The translations under genes and the position numbers were made by a program. Below the pieces are notes generated by a model. That model did no database searches, had not been told where the DNA came from, and was given only the letters and a program-made list of their open reading frames with translations. From the NCBI GenBank assembly GCA_021792135.1, contig JAJYVF010000004.1:124001-188000 (forward strand): 64,000 bases of DNA, read 5' to 3'. Origin of the DNA: Acidobacteriota bacterium (lineage in GTDB: Bacteria; Acidobacteriota; Terriglobia; Terriglobales; Acidobacteriaceae). Shown piece after piece: positions 41,230-49,504 of the stretch. Within the stretch, counting starts at the first letter, position 1, and each line of letters starts with the position of its first letter.

Positions 41230-41676
41230 TTATCGCGGCATGGTCGCAGCATGGCTCCGCTTTCGGGCAAACTCCAGCAGCGCCCGGTCGAAGGTGACCA
41301 GGGTCGCGCCTGTTCCTGCCGCGAAGGCCAGCAGCCAGCAGTCGCCTACCCATTTTGAGGCGGGCCTGGCTGCGAAGGGTTCTGTCGCCTCGCGAAAGGC
41401 CGAATCGATGTTGCGCGGCTCCGGGTAGAATTCCACCCGCGGATCATCCCTCCAGCCGTCATAGACCTTCCAGGCTTCACCCGGGGTAAGGGGCTGATTT
41501 CCGGTGACCGCAGGATTGGTCAGGAGCCGCAACAGACCAAGCTGCGTGAACCTGGAAAATACCAGCCGCAGGCCGGCCGATTGTGAATCCAACCATGCCC
41601 AGGCCGTTTCGCTATGCGAGTGATCGACGACCGACAGCGCAAGCCAAACATTCACATCAGGGAAAAATAAGGTCAT
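41230..41676 (-). CDS. VapC-type PIN-domain toxin
   Basis: Probable toxin ribonuclease of 148 residues. PIN-domain acidic residues are visible as D7 (FFPDVNVWLAL), D112 (WVGDCWLLAFA) and D130 (VTFDRAL). The usual Glu in the second helix is replaced in SRFTQLGLLRLLTN, which is typical of one VapC subgroup. The start overlaps the 3' end of the antitoxin gene by 20 bases. Together they form a type II toxin-antitoxin pair; RNA target unknown. Confidence 0.85.
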   Translation of the reverse strand: MTLFFPDVNVWLALSVVDHSHSETAWAWLDSQSAGLRLVFSRFTQLGLLRLLTNPAVTGNQPLTPGEAWKVYDGWRDDPRVEFYPEPRNIDSAFREATEPFAARPASKWVGDCWLLAFAAGTGATLVTFDRALLEFARKRSHAATMPR

Positions 41677-41887
41677 GCGGGTTCTCGTCGACAGGGAAGC
41701 GAGGTCCCTTCCTGCCCCGCAGTTTCACCATCGGCCCGGTCACCCTTTTGCCCTTACGCCCCTCCGCGTAGGTCTCTTCCAGGGCATGCACAATCAGTGA
41801 ACGGATGGAGACGCCCGTACTGGCGGCGCGGTGCCGCAGACGCTCATGGAGCGGCTCCGGAATATCGACGGTGGTCCTGACGGCCAT
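41657..41887 (-). CDS. Antitoxin of the VapBC pair (ribbon-helix-helix type)
   Basis: 76 residues. The N-terminal part, VRTTVDIPEPLHERLRHRA then STGVSIRSLIVHAL, fits a ribbon-helix-helix DNA-binding fold with a dimer beta strand. The basic, Pro-rich C-terminal part (KRVTGPMVKLRGRKGPRFPV) would wrap the toxin. No ribosome site is visible: a 16-bp perfect palindrome abuts the ATG, so the transcript may be leaderless and the gene autoregulated. Confidence 0.82.
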   Translation of the reverse strand: MAVRTTVDIPEPLHERLRHRAASTGVSIRSLIVHALEETYAEGRKGKRVTGPMVKLRGRKGPRFPVDENPHDLIFP

Positions 41888-41902
41888 GACATAATTATGT
41901 CA
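41887..41902 (-). promoter_or_regulatory. Perfect palindromic operator at the VapBC start
   Basis: TGACATAATTATGTCA is a perfect 16-bp palindrome whose last base is the first base of the antitoxin ATG. Read on the minus strand it contains CATAAT, which with six further bases would place a transcription start at the ATG itself. It is the expected place for repressor binding by the antitoxin dimer. Confidence 0.6.
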
Positions 41903-42036
41903 CGAACAGCGGACTTCATCCGGAATAACGCCGGCGAGGCCGGGCTCGACGTGCCGGCCCCACTTGCCTGGATTCCCTGGGCGGCGCGGAAACATCCTGC
42001 ATCCTGCTGCTACACTGCCTTCTCCAACGAACATCG

Positions 42037-43644
42037 ATGCCCCAGGAATCCGCTGAAATCTGGAAGCCGAAGCACAACCCCTGGGCTGTGGCGCTCACCG
42101 TGACCCTCGCCACCTTCATGGAGGTGCTGGACACCTCCATCGCCAACGTGGCCATCCCGCACATTGCCGGCGGTCTGGGCGCCTCCCAGGACGAAGCGAC
42201 CTGGGTCCTGACTTCCTACCTCGTTTCTAACGCCGTGATCCTCCCGGCCAGCGCTTACCTGGTCGCGTTCGTCGGGCGCAAGCGCTTCTACATGATCTGC
42301 GTGACGCTGTTCGGCCTCAGCTCGATGCTGTGCGGCCTCGCGCCCTCGCTGCCGCTGCTGATCTTCTTCCGCGTGCTGCAGGGAGCGGGCGGCGGCGGGC
42401 TGCAGCCCTGCGAACAGGCCATCCTTGCCGACACCTTTCCGCCCCGCCAGCGCGGCCAGGCCTTCGCCGTTTACGGCATGGCCGTCGTCCTCGCTCCCGC
42501 CATCGGCCCCACCCTGGGTGGCTGGATCACCGACAATTACGACTGGCGCTGGATCTTCTTCATCAATATTCCCGTCGCCATCCTCTCGCTTGCCCTGTCA
42601 TCGCGCATGGTCGAGGACCCGCCCCATATTCAGGAAGAGGTCGCCCGCAACCGCAGGATCGGCCTCAACCTCGACTATTTCGGGTTTGGTCTGCTGGCGC
42701 TGGGCTTCGGGTCGCTTGAACTTGTGCTCGACAAGGGTCAGGAGGACGACTGGTTCGGCTCCCATCTCATCAGCACCTTTTTCGTGCTGTGCGTCACGGC
42801 GCTGGTTGTCCTCATCGTCTGGGAAATCGCCCAGATTCGCCGCCGCCACAGGCCCATCCTCGACCTCACCATGTTCCGCAACCGCACCTTCGGCATTTCT
42901 TTCCTGCTGATGTTCGTGCTCGGTTTTGCTCTTTTCGGAACAACGGTGCTCATCCCGCTCTTCGTGCAGCAGATGATGGGCTACACCGCCGAACAGGCGG
43001 GGCTGGTTATCTCTCCCGGCGGCGTCGCGATTCTGTTCCTCATGCCCCTGGTCGGCTTCCTGGTCGCGCGGGTCGATCCCCGCTATCTCATCGCCTTCGG
43101 ATTCGCCATCCTCTCCGCGGCCCTGGCCGCCCTGCACACCATCGACACCCAGGCCAGCTACTCCTACGTCGCCTGGATGCGCATCTTCCAGTCCTCCGGC
43201 CTCGCCTTCCTCTTCGTGCCCATCAACACCCTCTCTTATACCGACGTGCCCCGCGAGAAGAACAACGACGTCTCCGGCCTGATGAACCTCGCCCGCAACA
43301 TCGGCGGCAGCTGCGGCACGTCGTTCTTCGTTACGCTGCTCGCCCGCCGCAGCCAGTTCCACCAGGAGCGTCTGGCCGTGTTTTTCAATGGCGCGAGCAC
43401 CGAAGTGCGCCAGCGGGTCAATGCGCTCGCGAACTACCTGCAGCACGCGGGCGGCCTCACCGCCTCGGCCGCTCAGGCCCGCGCCCTGGCCCGCGGCGAC
43501 CTCTATCGCCAACTCATCCGCCAAAGCACCCAGCTCGCTTATCTTGACGTGATCGCCATCCTGGCTGTGGGCACCGCGTGCATGATCCCCCTCATCTTTC
43601 TTATGAAGAAGCGCACAGGCGGAAGCCCCGCCGCGGTGCACTAA
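42037..43644 (+). CDS. EmrB/QacA-type (DHA2) MFS exporter
   Basis: Proton-driven drug or metabolite exporter of 535 residues with about 14 hydrophobic helices, the number typical of DHA2. Family motifs: LDTSIANVAIP in helix 1, R in the helix 2-3 loop (VGRKRFY), RVLQGAGGGGLQP in helix 4, and the antiporter motif GPTLGGWITD in helix 5. No EmrA-type adaptor, TolC or local regulator is adjacent, so the partner genes, if any, are elsewhere. The ribosome site is weak. Substrate unknown. Confidence 0.88.
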   Translation: MPQESAEIWKPKHNPWAVALTVTLATFMEVLDTSIANVAIPHIAGGLGASQDEATWVLTSYLVSNAVILPASAYLVAFVGRKRFYMICVTLFGLSSMLCGLAPSLPLLIFFRVLQGAGGGGLQPCEQAILADTFPPRQRGQAFAVYGMAVVLAPAIGPTLGGWITDNYDWRWIFFINIPVAILSLALSSRMVEDPPHIQEEVARNRRIGLNLDYFGFGLLALGFGSLELVLDKGQEDDWFGSHLISTFFVLCVTALVVLIVWEIAQIRRRHRPILDLTMFRNRTFGISFLLMFVLGFALFGTTVLIPLFVQQMMGYTAEQAGLVISPGGVAILFLMPLVGFLVARVDPRYLIAFGFAILSAALAALHTIDTQASYSYVAWMRIFQSSGLAFLFVPINTLSYTDVPREKNNDVSGLMNLARNIGGSCGTSFFVTLLARRSQFHQERLAVFFNGASTEVRQRVNALANYLQHAGGLTASAAQARALARGDLYRQLIRQSTQLAYLDVIAILAVGTACMIPLIFLMKKRTGGSPAAVH

Positions 43645-43780
43645 CTCCTGGCGTTTCCGATTCACTGCGCCCCTCCGGGAAGCGCTTTTCCTGGGCGCGG
43701 CCTCGGGCGACGGGATAAAATGCTCTTTCAAATTCGCTGCCCGGTTCCGCGCCGCGTCCGGGCCGAATCGGAGCTCTCGC

Positions 43781-46057
43781 TTGAAATGCAAGACTTTTCC
43801 TGCCCTCTGCGTTTGCGTAGTTCTTCCTGGTTTCTGTGCTGCTTCCTTTTTGCAGTGTGCCCAGGCCCAGCGCAACCACCCCTGGACGGTGCAGGAAATC
43901 TTTGGCCACGAGGGCGAACTCACCGGCAATCCTCCGCAGAACATCAACTGGTCGCCGGACGGTCAGCGGGTCGTCTGGCTCGACGACAGCGGCAACCTCA
44001 TGCAGCTGGACCCCACCGATCCGCATCCCCGAAAATTGATCCCTTACGTCAGGATTTCCCGCCTGCTCGACGCCAGTATCAGCGAACGTGACCGCGACCA
44101 CCGCAGCCGCTACGATGAGCCCTATTACATCTGGTCGCCCGACTCCCGGCATCTGCTCTTCGACACCAACGGAGAGCTCTGGCTCTACGACCTCGACAAC
44201 CTCAACCGTGTCCAGATCGGCGACACCGGCATGCAGTCCGGCGACGATCCCAAATTCTCCCCCGACGGCCAGGCCCTCTCCTGGCTGCACGACCATAACC
44301 TCTACGTGCAGAGACCGGAGCCTGCGGCCACACCCGTGGCCCTTACCGCCGACCACGACCCCGCTCTGCTCGACGGTGAAGTGGACTGGGTCTACCTCGA
44401 GGAACTCGACGTCCGCAGTAACTACTTCTGGTCACCGGATTCAAAGCAGATCGCCTACCTCCAGATGGACGAAACCCACGTTCCGCAATATCCGCTGGTG
44501 GACTGGATCCCGGTGCACCCCACCGTCGACCTGCAGCGCTATCCGCAGCCCGGCGATCCCAACCCTGCGGTGCGCGTCGGGATCGTCAGCACCGCCGGAG
44601 GCCCCACACGCTGGCTCAAAGTCCCTCTTTCTGCGGGCAATGACTACATTCCGCGCTTTGGGTGGGTGAATTCTCAGGTGGTCTGGGTTGAAACCCTGTC
44701 ACGCAACCAGCAGCATCTCAATCTCTGGTTTGCCGACGCCCGTACCGGCCAGATTCGCCTTGTCCTCGAGCAGTCCGAGCCGAAGTACTTCAACACCACT
44801 TATGACCTGAAGTTTGTCGGCGATCATCAGTTCCTCATCCTGAGCTGGCGCGATGGCCACACGCACATCTACCGTTACGCCTTCGACGCCGCCAACCCCC
44901 TGGGTTCCGAGGCTACTTTCGTCAACAAGGTGGAAAGCGGCGAGTACGAAGTGATGGCCATCAAGGGTTTCGACGAAAGCACCCAGACCCTGTGGTATCT
45001 ATCCGATCAGAACAACCCCCGCGAGCAGCAGATCTGGGCGGTGCAGCTCGACGGCAGCGGGCGGCACCAGGTCTCACGTACCCCCGGCGTTCACAAGCCT
45101 GAATTCTCCGCGCACGGCGGCTCCTATGTCGACACGTCGTCGTCGTTGCTGTCCCCGCCCACCGTCTCCGTCTGCACACCCGCCGGCCAATGCACCCCGT
45201 TCTGGCGCTCCACCCCCCTTCAGGGACACAGACTTCTCGCTCCCCATCTGCTGGAGCTTACTGCCGCCGACCGGGCCACGAAGCTGTACGGCACGCTGCT
45301 CCTGCCGCCGGGAAAGCCGCCCGCCCGCAGCGTTCCCCTCATCGTCAATCCCTACGGGGGGCCGGGCGTCGGCGCCAGCCGCAACGAATGGGGCGGCAAG
45401 CGCTTCCTCTTCGACCAGCTCCTCGCCGAGCACGGCTTTGCTGTCCTCCACGTCGATAACCGCGGCATGGCCGGCCGCGGCCGCGACTTTGAGCAGGTCT
45501 GCTGGCACAACTTCGGCCCCCCGCAGTTCGCCGACCAGATGGCCTCCATCGATCAGGTCCTTCGCGACTACGCTCAGATTGATCCTCACCGTCTCGGCTG
45601 GTGGGGATGGAGCTGGGGCGGCAGCTTTACCCTCTTCTCCCTCTCTCACAGCGACAGCTTCCTCGCCGGCGTCTCCGTCGCCCCGGTCACCGACTGGCGC
45701 AATTACGACTCCATCTACACCGAGCGATACATGGGGCTCCCCTCCGAGGACGATCAGAACTATCGCGACGACTCCGGCGTCACCCGCGCCGCCGATCTCC
45801 ACGGGCGCATCCTTATCCTTCATGGCACCGGCGACGACAACGTCCACATCGGCAATGACGTGCAATACATCCAGAAGCTGATCGAGGCGGGCATTCCTTA
45901 CGGTTACAACATTTATCCCCGCAAGACCCACTCCATCGCCGGAACCGATGACCGCACGGAACTCTTCAGCGCCATCCTCGATCACTTCGAGCACTATCTG
46001 ATGCATCCTTCCTCTCAGTCGCAGAGCCCCCGGGGGCATGGCCGTGCACCCCGCTGA
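43781..46057 (+). CDS. Secreted dipeptidyl-peptidase IV-like serine peptidase (S9)
   Basis: Removes N-terminal dipeptides, usually X-Pro, from peptides. The 758-residue protein has a signal peptide (about 1-29), an N-terminal propeller, and an alpha/beta-hydrolase domain from about 495. Catalytic S611 lies in GWSWGG, D685 in HGTGDDNVH and H717 in KTHSI. The DPP IV hallmark that grips the substrate amino group is present as E207-E208 in DWVYLEEL. Length is as expected. The last 20 bases overlap the start of the MBL-fold gene, which may be coupled to it. Confidence 0.9.
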   Translation: MKCKTFPALCVCVVLPGFCAASFLQCAQAQRNHPWTVQEIFGHEGELTGNPPQNINWSPDGQRVVWLDDSGNLMQLDPTDPHPRKLIPYVRISRLLDASISERDRDHRSRYDEPYYIWSPDSRHLLFDTNGELWLYDLDNLNRVQIGDTGMQSGDDPKFSPDGQALSWLHDHNLYVQRPEPAATPVALTADHDPALLDGEVDWVYLEELDVRSNYFWSPDSKQIAYLQMDETHVPQYPLVDWIPVHPTVDLQRYPQPGDPNPAVRVGIVSTAGGPTRWLKVPLSAGNDYIPRFGWVNSQVVWVETLSRNQQHLNLWFADARTGQIRLVLEQSEPKYFNTTYDLKFVGDHQFLILSWRDGHTHIYRYAFDAANPLGSEATFVNKVESGEYEVMAIKGFDESTQTLWYLSDQNNPREQQIWAVQLDGSGRHQVSRTPGVHKPEFSAHGGSYVDTSSSLLSPPTVSVCTPAGQCTPFWRSTPLQGHRLLAPHLLELTAADRATKLYGTLLLPPGKPPARSVPLIVNPYGGPGVGASRNEWGGKRFLFDQLLAEHGFAVLHVDNRGMAGRGRDFEQVCWHNFGPPQFADQMASIDQVLRDYAQIDPHRLGWWGWSWGGSFTLFSLSHSDSFLAGVSVAPVTDWRNYDSIYTERYMGLPSEDDQNYRDDSGVTRAADLHGRILILHGTGDDNVHIGNDVQYIQKLIEAGIPYGYNIYPRKTHSIAGTDDRTELFSAILDHFEHYLMHPSSQSQSPRGHGRAPR

Positions 46058-46928
46058 GCGCGCCGATTCGGCGGACCTCATCCGCGGCCGCGCTTTCCCT
46101 GGCGACTTTGAGCTGACCGTTCTCAGCGACGGCTGGTATCTGCTCGACGGGGGAGCCATGTTCGGCGTGGTGCCCAGGCCGCTCTGGTCGAAGCGGGTGC
46201 CTGCCGACGAGGAAAACCGCATCCTCCTCGGGCTGAACACCGTCGTCGTCCGCACCGGCCGGCATACCGTTGTCATCGAGACGGGAATCGGGAACAAGCT
46301 CAGCGACAAATTGCGCGCCATCTACGCTGCAAAGGAGCAGCTGCCCCGCGCCTTTGAGGCCGCCGGTATCCGCCCGGAGGAAGTGGATGTCGTCATCAAC
46401 TCCCATCTGCACTTCGACCACTGCGGCTGGAACACTACCCGCACTCCCGACGGGCGCCTCGCACCGACCTTCGCGAATGCCCGCTACTTCGCCCATCGCG
46501 GCGAAGTCGAGCACGGCCGTCTCCAGCTCGAACGCGACGCCATCAGCTACATCTCGGACAACTACGACCCCCTCGTCGAAAGCGGACAGATGACCCTCCT
46601 CGACACCCGTCCCGGCGAGATGCAGCCCATCGTCCCCGGCATCTCCGTCGAGTGCTTCCCCGGCCATACCGCGCAGCTGCTCGCCATCCACATCGACTCC
46701 GCGGGGCAGCACGCCACTTACATCTCCGACCTCATCCCTACCAGTGCCCATCTCGACCTCACCTGGGGCATGGGGTACGACCTCGATCCGCTCGCCGTGA
46801 TCGAGCAGCGCAAGCGCTTCTACGCCCGGGCCATTCCGGAACAGTGGCTGGTGCTCTTCACCCACGATCACCACACGCCCTTTGGTACTGTCGGGCTGAA
46901 TGAGAAGGGGAAGCCGGTGATGCGGTAA
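46038..46928 (+). CDS. MBL-fold metallo-hydrolase
   Basis: 296-residue cytoplasmic metallo-beta-lactamase-fold hydrolase. The zinc motif HLHFDH is at 123-128, followed by PGHTAQ, ISDLIPT and a late THDHH that supply the remaining ligands. The overall order resembles the quorum-quenching lactonase/methyl-parathion-hydrolase branch, but the substrate is not predictable. The start lies inside the end of the peptidase gene (20-base overlap). The downstream 400 bases hold only a remnant. Confidence 0.85.
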   Translation: MAVHPAERADSADLIRGRAFPGDFELTVLSDGWYLLDGGAMFGVVPRPLWSKRVPADEENRILLGLNTVVVRTGRHTVVIETGIGNKLSDKLRAIYAAKEQLPRAFEAAGIRPEEVDVVINSHLHFDHCGWNTTRTPDGRLAPTFANARYFAHRGEVEHGRLQLERDAISYISDNYDPLVESGQMTLLDTRPGEMQPIVPGISVECFPGHTAQLLAIHIDSAGQHATYISDLIPTSAHLDLTWGMGYDLDPLAVIEQRKRFYARAIPEQWLVLFTHDHHTPFGTVGLNEKGKPVMR

Positions 46929-47209
46929 ATGCTTCTCCGGCGCCCCTGAATCGAGCTGCTGTCCCGCGGTCTGAGGAAGATCCGCTCTGGTACAGACTCC
47001 AGGAGCGTGGCCTCACCGGAGCCCAGCTCCCTTTCAAGCGGGCGCGGCTCGCTGCTGTGTCCGGCAAGGGTGTCAAGGGGAGGATCCTCGACATCATTAA
47101 CATCATCCTGGGCAGTATCCCCGGTGCTGATCCCAGCAAGGAATTCAAGGAATTTACCGAGGAGGCGATTGACGATCCCGATGCCCCGCTCCAGGCGCGT
47201 TTCCGGTAA
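46904..47209 (+). pseudogene. Remnant or unrecognised small gene
   Basis: A frame is open from 46904 to TAA 47207-47209 and reads like real protein: PLWYRLQERGLTGAQLPFKR, later GRILDIINIILGSIPGADPS and KEFKEFTEEAI. There is no ATG; the only standard start is GTG 47057, giving 50 residues. The latter part resembles short hypothetical proteins I associate with this phylum. It may be the truncated 3' end of a lost gene or a small gene with an unusual start. The rest of the 46929-47340 gap shows nothing else. Confidence 0.35.
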
Positions 47210-47340
47210 CAGACGTGGTGCCGAAGCTGAAGCAGGTTAAGCATCACAAGCATCCGTCAGGACTTCACGGGATCCGCCGAAAACCGAACCTGCGGAGCGG
47301 GGACACGCAAATAACAGCCGCGTGGCTCACAATAGGAGCA

Positions 47341-48336
47341 ATGGCCAGCGCGACCACATCGACACTCCTCACCCTCTCCGACTTCCGCGAGGCGCAGGCG
47401 CGTATCCGCGGCGTCGCTGCCCGCACGCCGCTGGTCCGCCTTCTCGTTCCCGGACTCGACGCCGAAACCTACGTGAAAGCGGAAGGCCTCCAGCCCATCG
47501 GCAGCTTCAAGCTCCGCGGCGCCTACAACAAGATCGCCCAGCTCGCCCAGGAGGATCGCCGCCGGGGCGTCATCACTTACTCCAGCGGCAACCATGCCCA
47601 GGGAGTCGCCTACGCCGCCCGGGCTGTCGGCGCTAAAGCTGTCATCGTGATGCCTTCGAATGCGCCAGAGGTCAAGAAGCGCGCCACCGCCGCCCTTGGC
47701 GCGGAGATTGTGGAAGTCGGTCCCGCCAGCTCCGACCGCAAGCTCAAAGCCGAGGAACTTCAGGCGAAATACGGCTACCTCATGATCCCACCCTACGACG
47801 ACGAGCAGATTATTGCCGGCCAGGGCACCTGCGGCCTCGAAATCGTCGAAGACCTGCCCGATGTCGACCTCATCCTCGCGCCCGTCAGCGGCGGCGGTCT
47901 TCTCAGCGGCATCGCCACGGCCGTCAAACATCTCAACTCCGCCATCCGCGTCATCGGCGTGGAGCCTGAGCTGGCGGCGGACGCCCACGAGAGCTTCCGC
48001 TCCGGCAGGCTCACCGCCTGGCCCGCCGACATGACCAGCCGCACCCTCTGCGACGGCCTTCGCACCCAGAGCCTTGGCCGGCGCAACTTCGAGCACATCC
48101 GCGCCTACGTCGACGACATCATCACCGTCAGCGAAGCCGAAATCCGCGAGGCGATGCGCGTCCTGCTCTTCGGCGCCCGGCTTACGCCGGAGCCCAGCGG
48201 TGCAGCCTCCACGGCCGGCGTGCTCTTCCACCGGGAGGAACTGCTGCCGTTCCGCAAAGTCGTCGTGGTGATGAGCGGAGGCAACGTCGAACCGGAAATC
48301 CTTACCTCCGTCCTCGCCGAGCAGCAGCGCAAATGA
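47341..48336 (+). CDS. Threonine ammonia-lyase/serine-threonine dehydratase-like PLP enzyme
   Basis: Deaminates threonine to 2-oxobutyrate (or serine to pyruvate). The 331-residue fold type II PLP enzyme has the Schiff-base K57 in GSFKLRGAYN, the SSGNHAQGVA substrate loop, and the phosphate-binding SGGGLLSG. The C-terminal ACT regulatory domain of biosynthetic IlvA is absent, so this is the short TdcB/serine-racemase type. AGGAG lies three bases before the ATG, which decides this start over an earlier in-frame GTG. The stop overlaps the next gene (ATGA). Confidence 0.88.
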   Translation: MASATTSTLLTLSDFREAQARIRGVAARTPLVRLLVPGLDAETYVKAEGLQPIGSFKLRGAYNKIAQLAQEDRRRGVITYSSGNHAQGVAYAARAVGAKAVIVMPSNAPEVKKRATAALGAEIVEVGPASSDRKLKAEELQAKYGYLMIPPYDDEQIIAGQGTCGLEIVEDLPDVDLILAPVSGGGLLSGIATAVKHLNSAIRVIGVEPELAADAHESFRSGRLTAWPADMTSRTLCDGLRTQSLGRRNFEHIRAYVDDIITVSEAEIREAMRVLLFGARLTPEPSGAASTAGVLFHREELLPFRKVVVVMSGGNVEPEILTSVLAEQQRK

Positions 48337-49376
48337 GACGAACCGCCTCTGTCCCGCGTCATATCTCCGTCATGCATCTCCGCTCCGCCTCTGTTCTGCT
48401 GCTGGTTCTGGCGGCTGCCGTCGCCTCCGCCCAGCGGCCGCTGCCCCGCGAGCCAATGCCCAGCAACGGCACTATCGCCACCCTGGTCCGTGAAGCCAAC
48501 CTCTACGCTAATGCCGACAAGAACTCTGCCCAGATCGCTGAAATCATGCCTGGCCGCGAGCTGGTCATCTCCGAGCGCAACGGCAAATGGCTCCGCGTCT
48601 TCGCCAACACCGACGCGCCCGACGCCAGCAAGGCCGACATGCCCGTCTTTGGAAGCGAGGGCCAGGCCCAGCCCATCTCTGGCTGGATGCTGGATAAGGG
48701 CATCGTCGACGTGAATACGCCTCGTGGCGACCTGATCCTCTTCGGCGCGGCGGACGCCACCGAACTGGCCGCCGCGGTCCCGGATCCTCCGCCCAACCTG
48801 GCCGAAGAGGCCCGCCTGCTCTACCGCCGGGTCGTTATGATGTTCCCGCAGTCGCCCTGGACCCCTGAAGCCATGTTTCGCGCCGCCGATATCCGCTGGC
48901 AGCTCCAGAAAGCCGATGCCTCCACGCTTCCTTCGGCTCACGAAAAGCAGGCCTTCCTGCGCGAACAGATGGATGAGGACGAGATGCGGAACGTGATCAG
49001 GTACTTCCCTGGCACCCGCTGGGCCGCCCTCGCCGCCTTCGACCTCATCGACAACAAGCTTTGTGGCGACTGGCAGGGCTCGGAAAAGTGCCCCGAACAG
49101 GAAACGGCCTATTTCATGAGGTATGTGGACCAGTACCCTGCCTCCCCCAAAGCCGCTGAAGCCCTCTATGACGCCGCCTGGCGCCAGGCGGCCGCCGGGG
49201 ACCTGTGGCAGACCGACGGCAATCCCAGGCGTGCCGACGAGGACCGCCGCAACGCCCAGGGGATCGTCGACCGCATGGTGCAGAAGCTCCCCGACTCCTC
49301 GTTTACCGCCCGCGCCGTCAGCATGATGTACAAGGTGGCTCAGGGCATCCCGGTTTATGGCAGCAGCCGGGAGTAA
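48333..49376 (+). CDS. Exported SH3-domain protein with helical repeat domain
   Basis: 347 residues. A signal peptide (hydrophobic at about 18-32, cleaved after SAQ) is followed by a bacterial SH3-like domain (about 45-125, with LVREANLYANADKNSAQIAEI) that may bind cell wall. An alpha-helical region with TPR/Sel1-like spacing comes next (LYRRVVMMFPQSPWTPEAMFR, MRYVDQYPASPKAAEALYDA), similar to BamD or YbgF folds. Start is either ATG 48333, overlapping the dehydratase stop, or ATG 48372 nearer the signal peptide. A role in the envelope is likely; the exact function is unknown. Confidence 0.75.
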   Translation: MRRTASVPRHISVMHLRSASVLLLVLAAAVASAQRPLPREPMPSNGTIATLVREANLYANADKNSAQIAEIMPGRELVISERNGKWLRVFANTDAPDASKADMPVFGSEGQAQPISGWMLDKGIVDVNTPRGDLILFGAADATELAAAVPDPPPNLAEEARLLYRRVVMMFPQSPWTPEAMFRAADIRWQLQKADASTLPSAHEKQAFLREQMDEDEMRNVIRYFPGTRWAALAAFDLIDNKLCGDWQGSEKCPEQETAYFMRYVDQYPASPKAAEALYDAAWRQAAAGDLWQTDGNPRRADEDRRNAQGIVDRMVQKLPDSSFTARAVSMMYKVAQGIPVYGSSRE

Positions 49377-49504
49377 GTGTTGCTGGGGAGGTTCTCCCTC
49401 CATTTTCCGCACCCTCATCCCCCTCCCGATCTGGAATAATGGTCTTGCTCTGGTGGTTTGGCACGCCGCCCTCCGTCCGAGGCGGCCAGCGACCGTATGC
49501 CCCG

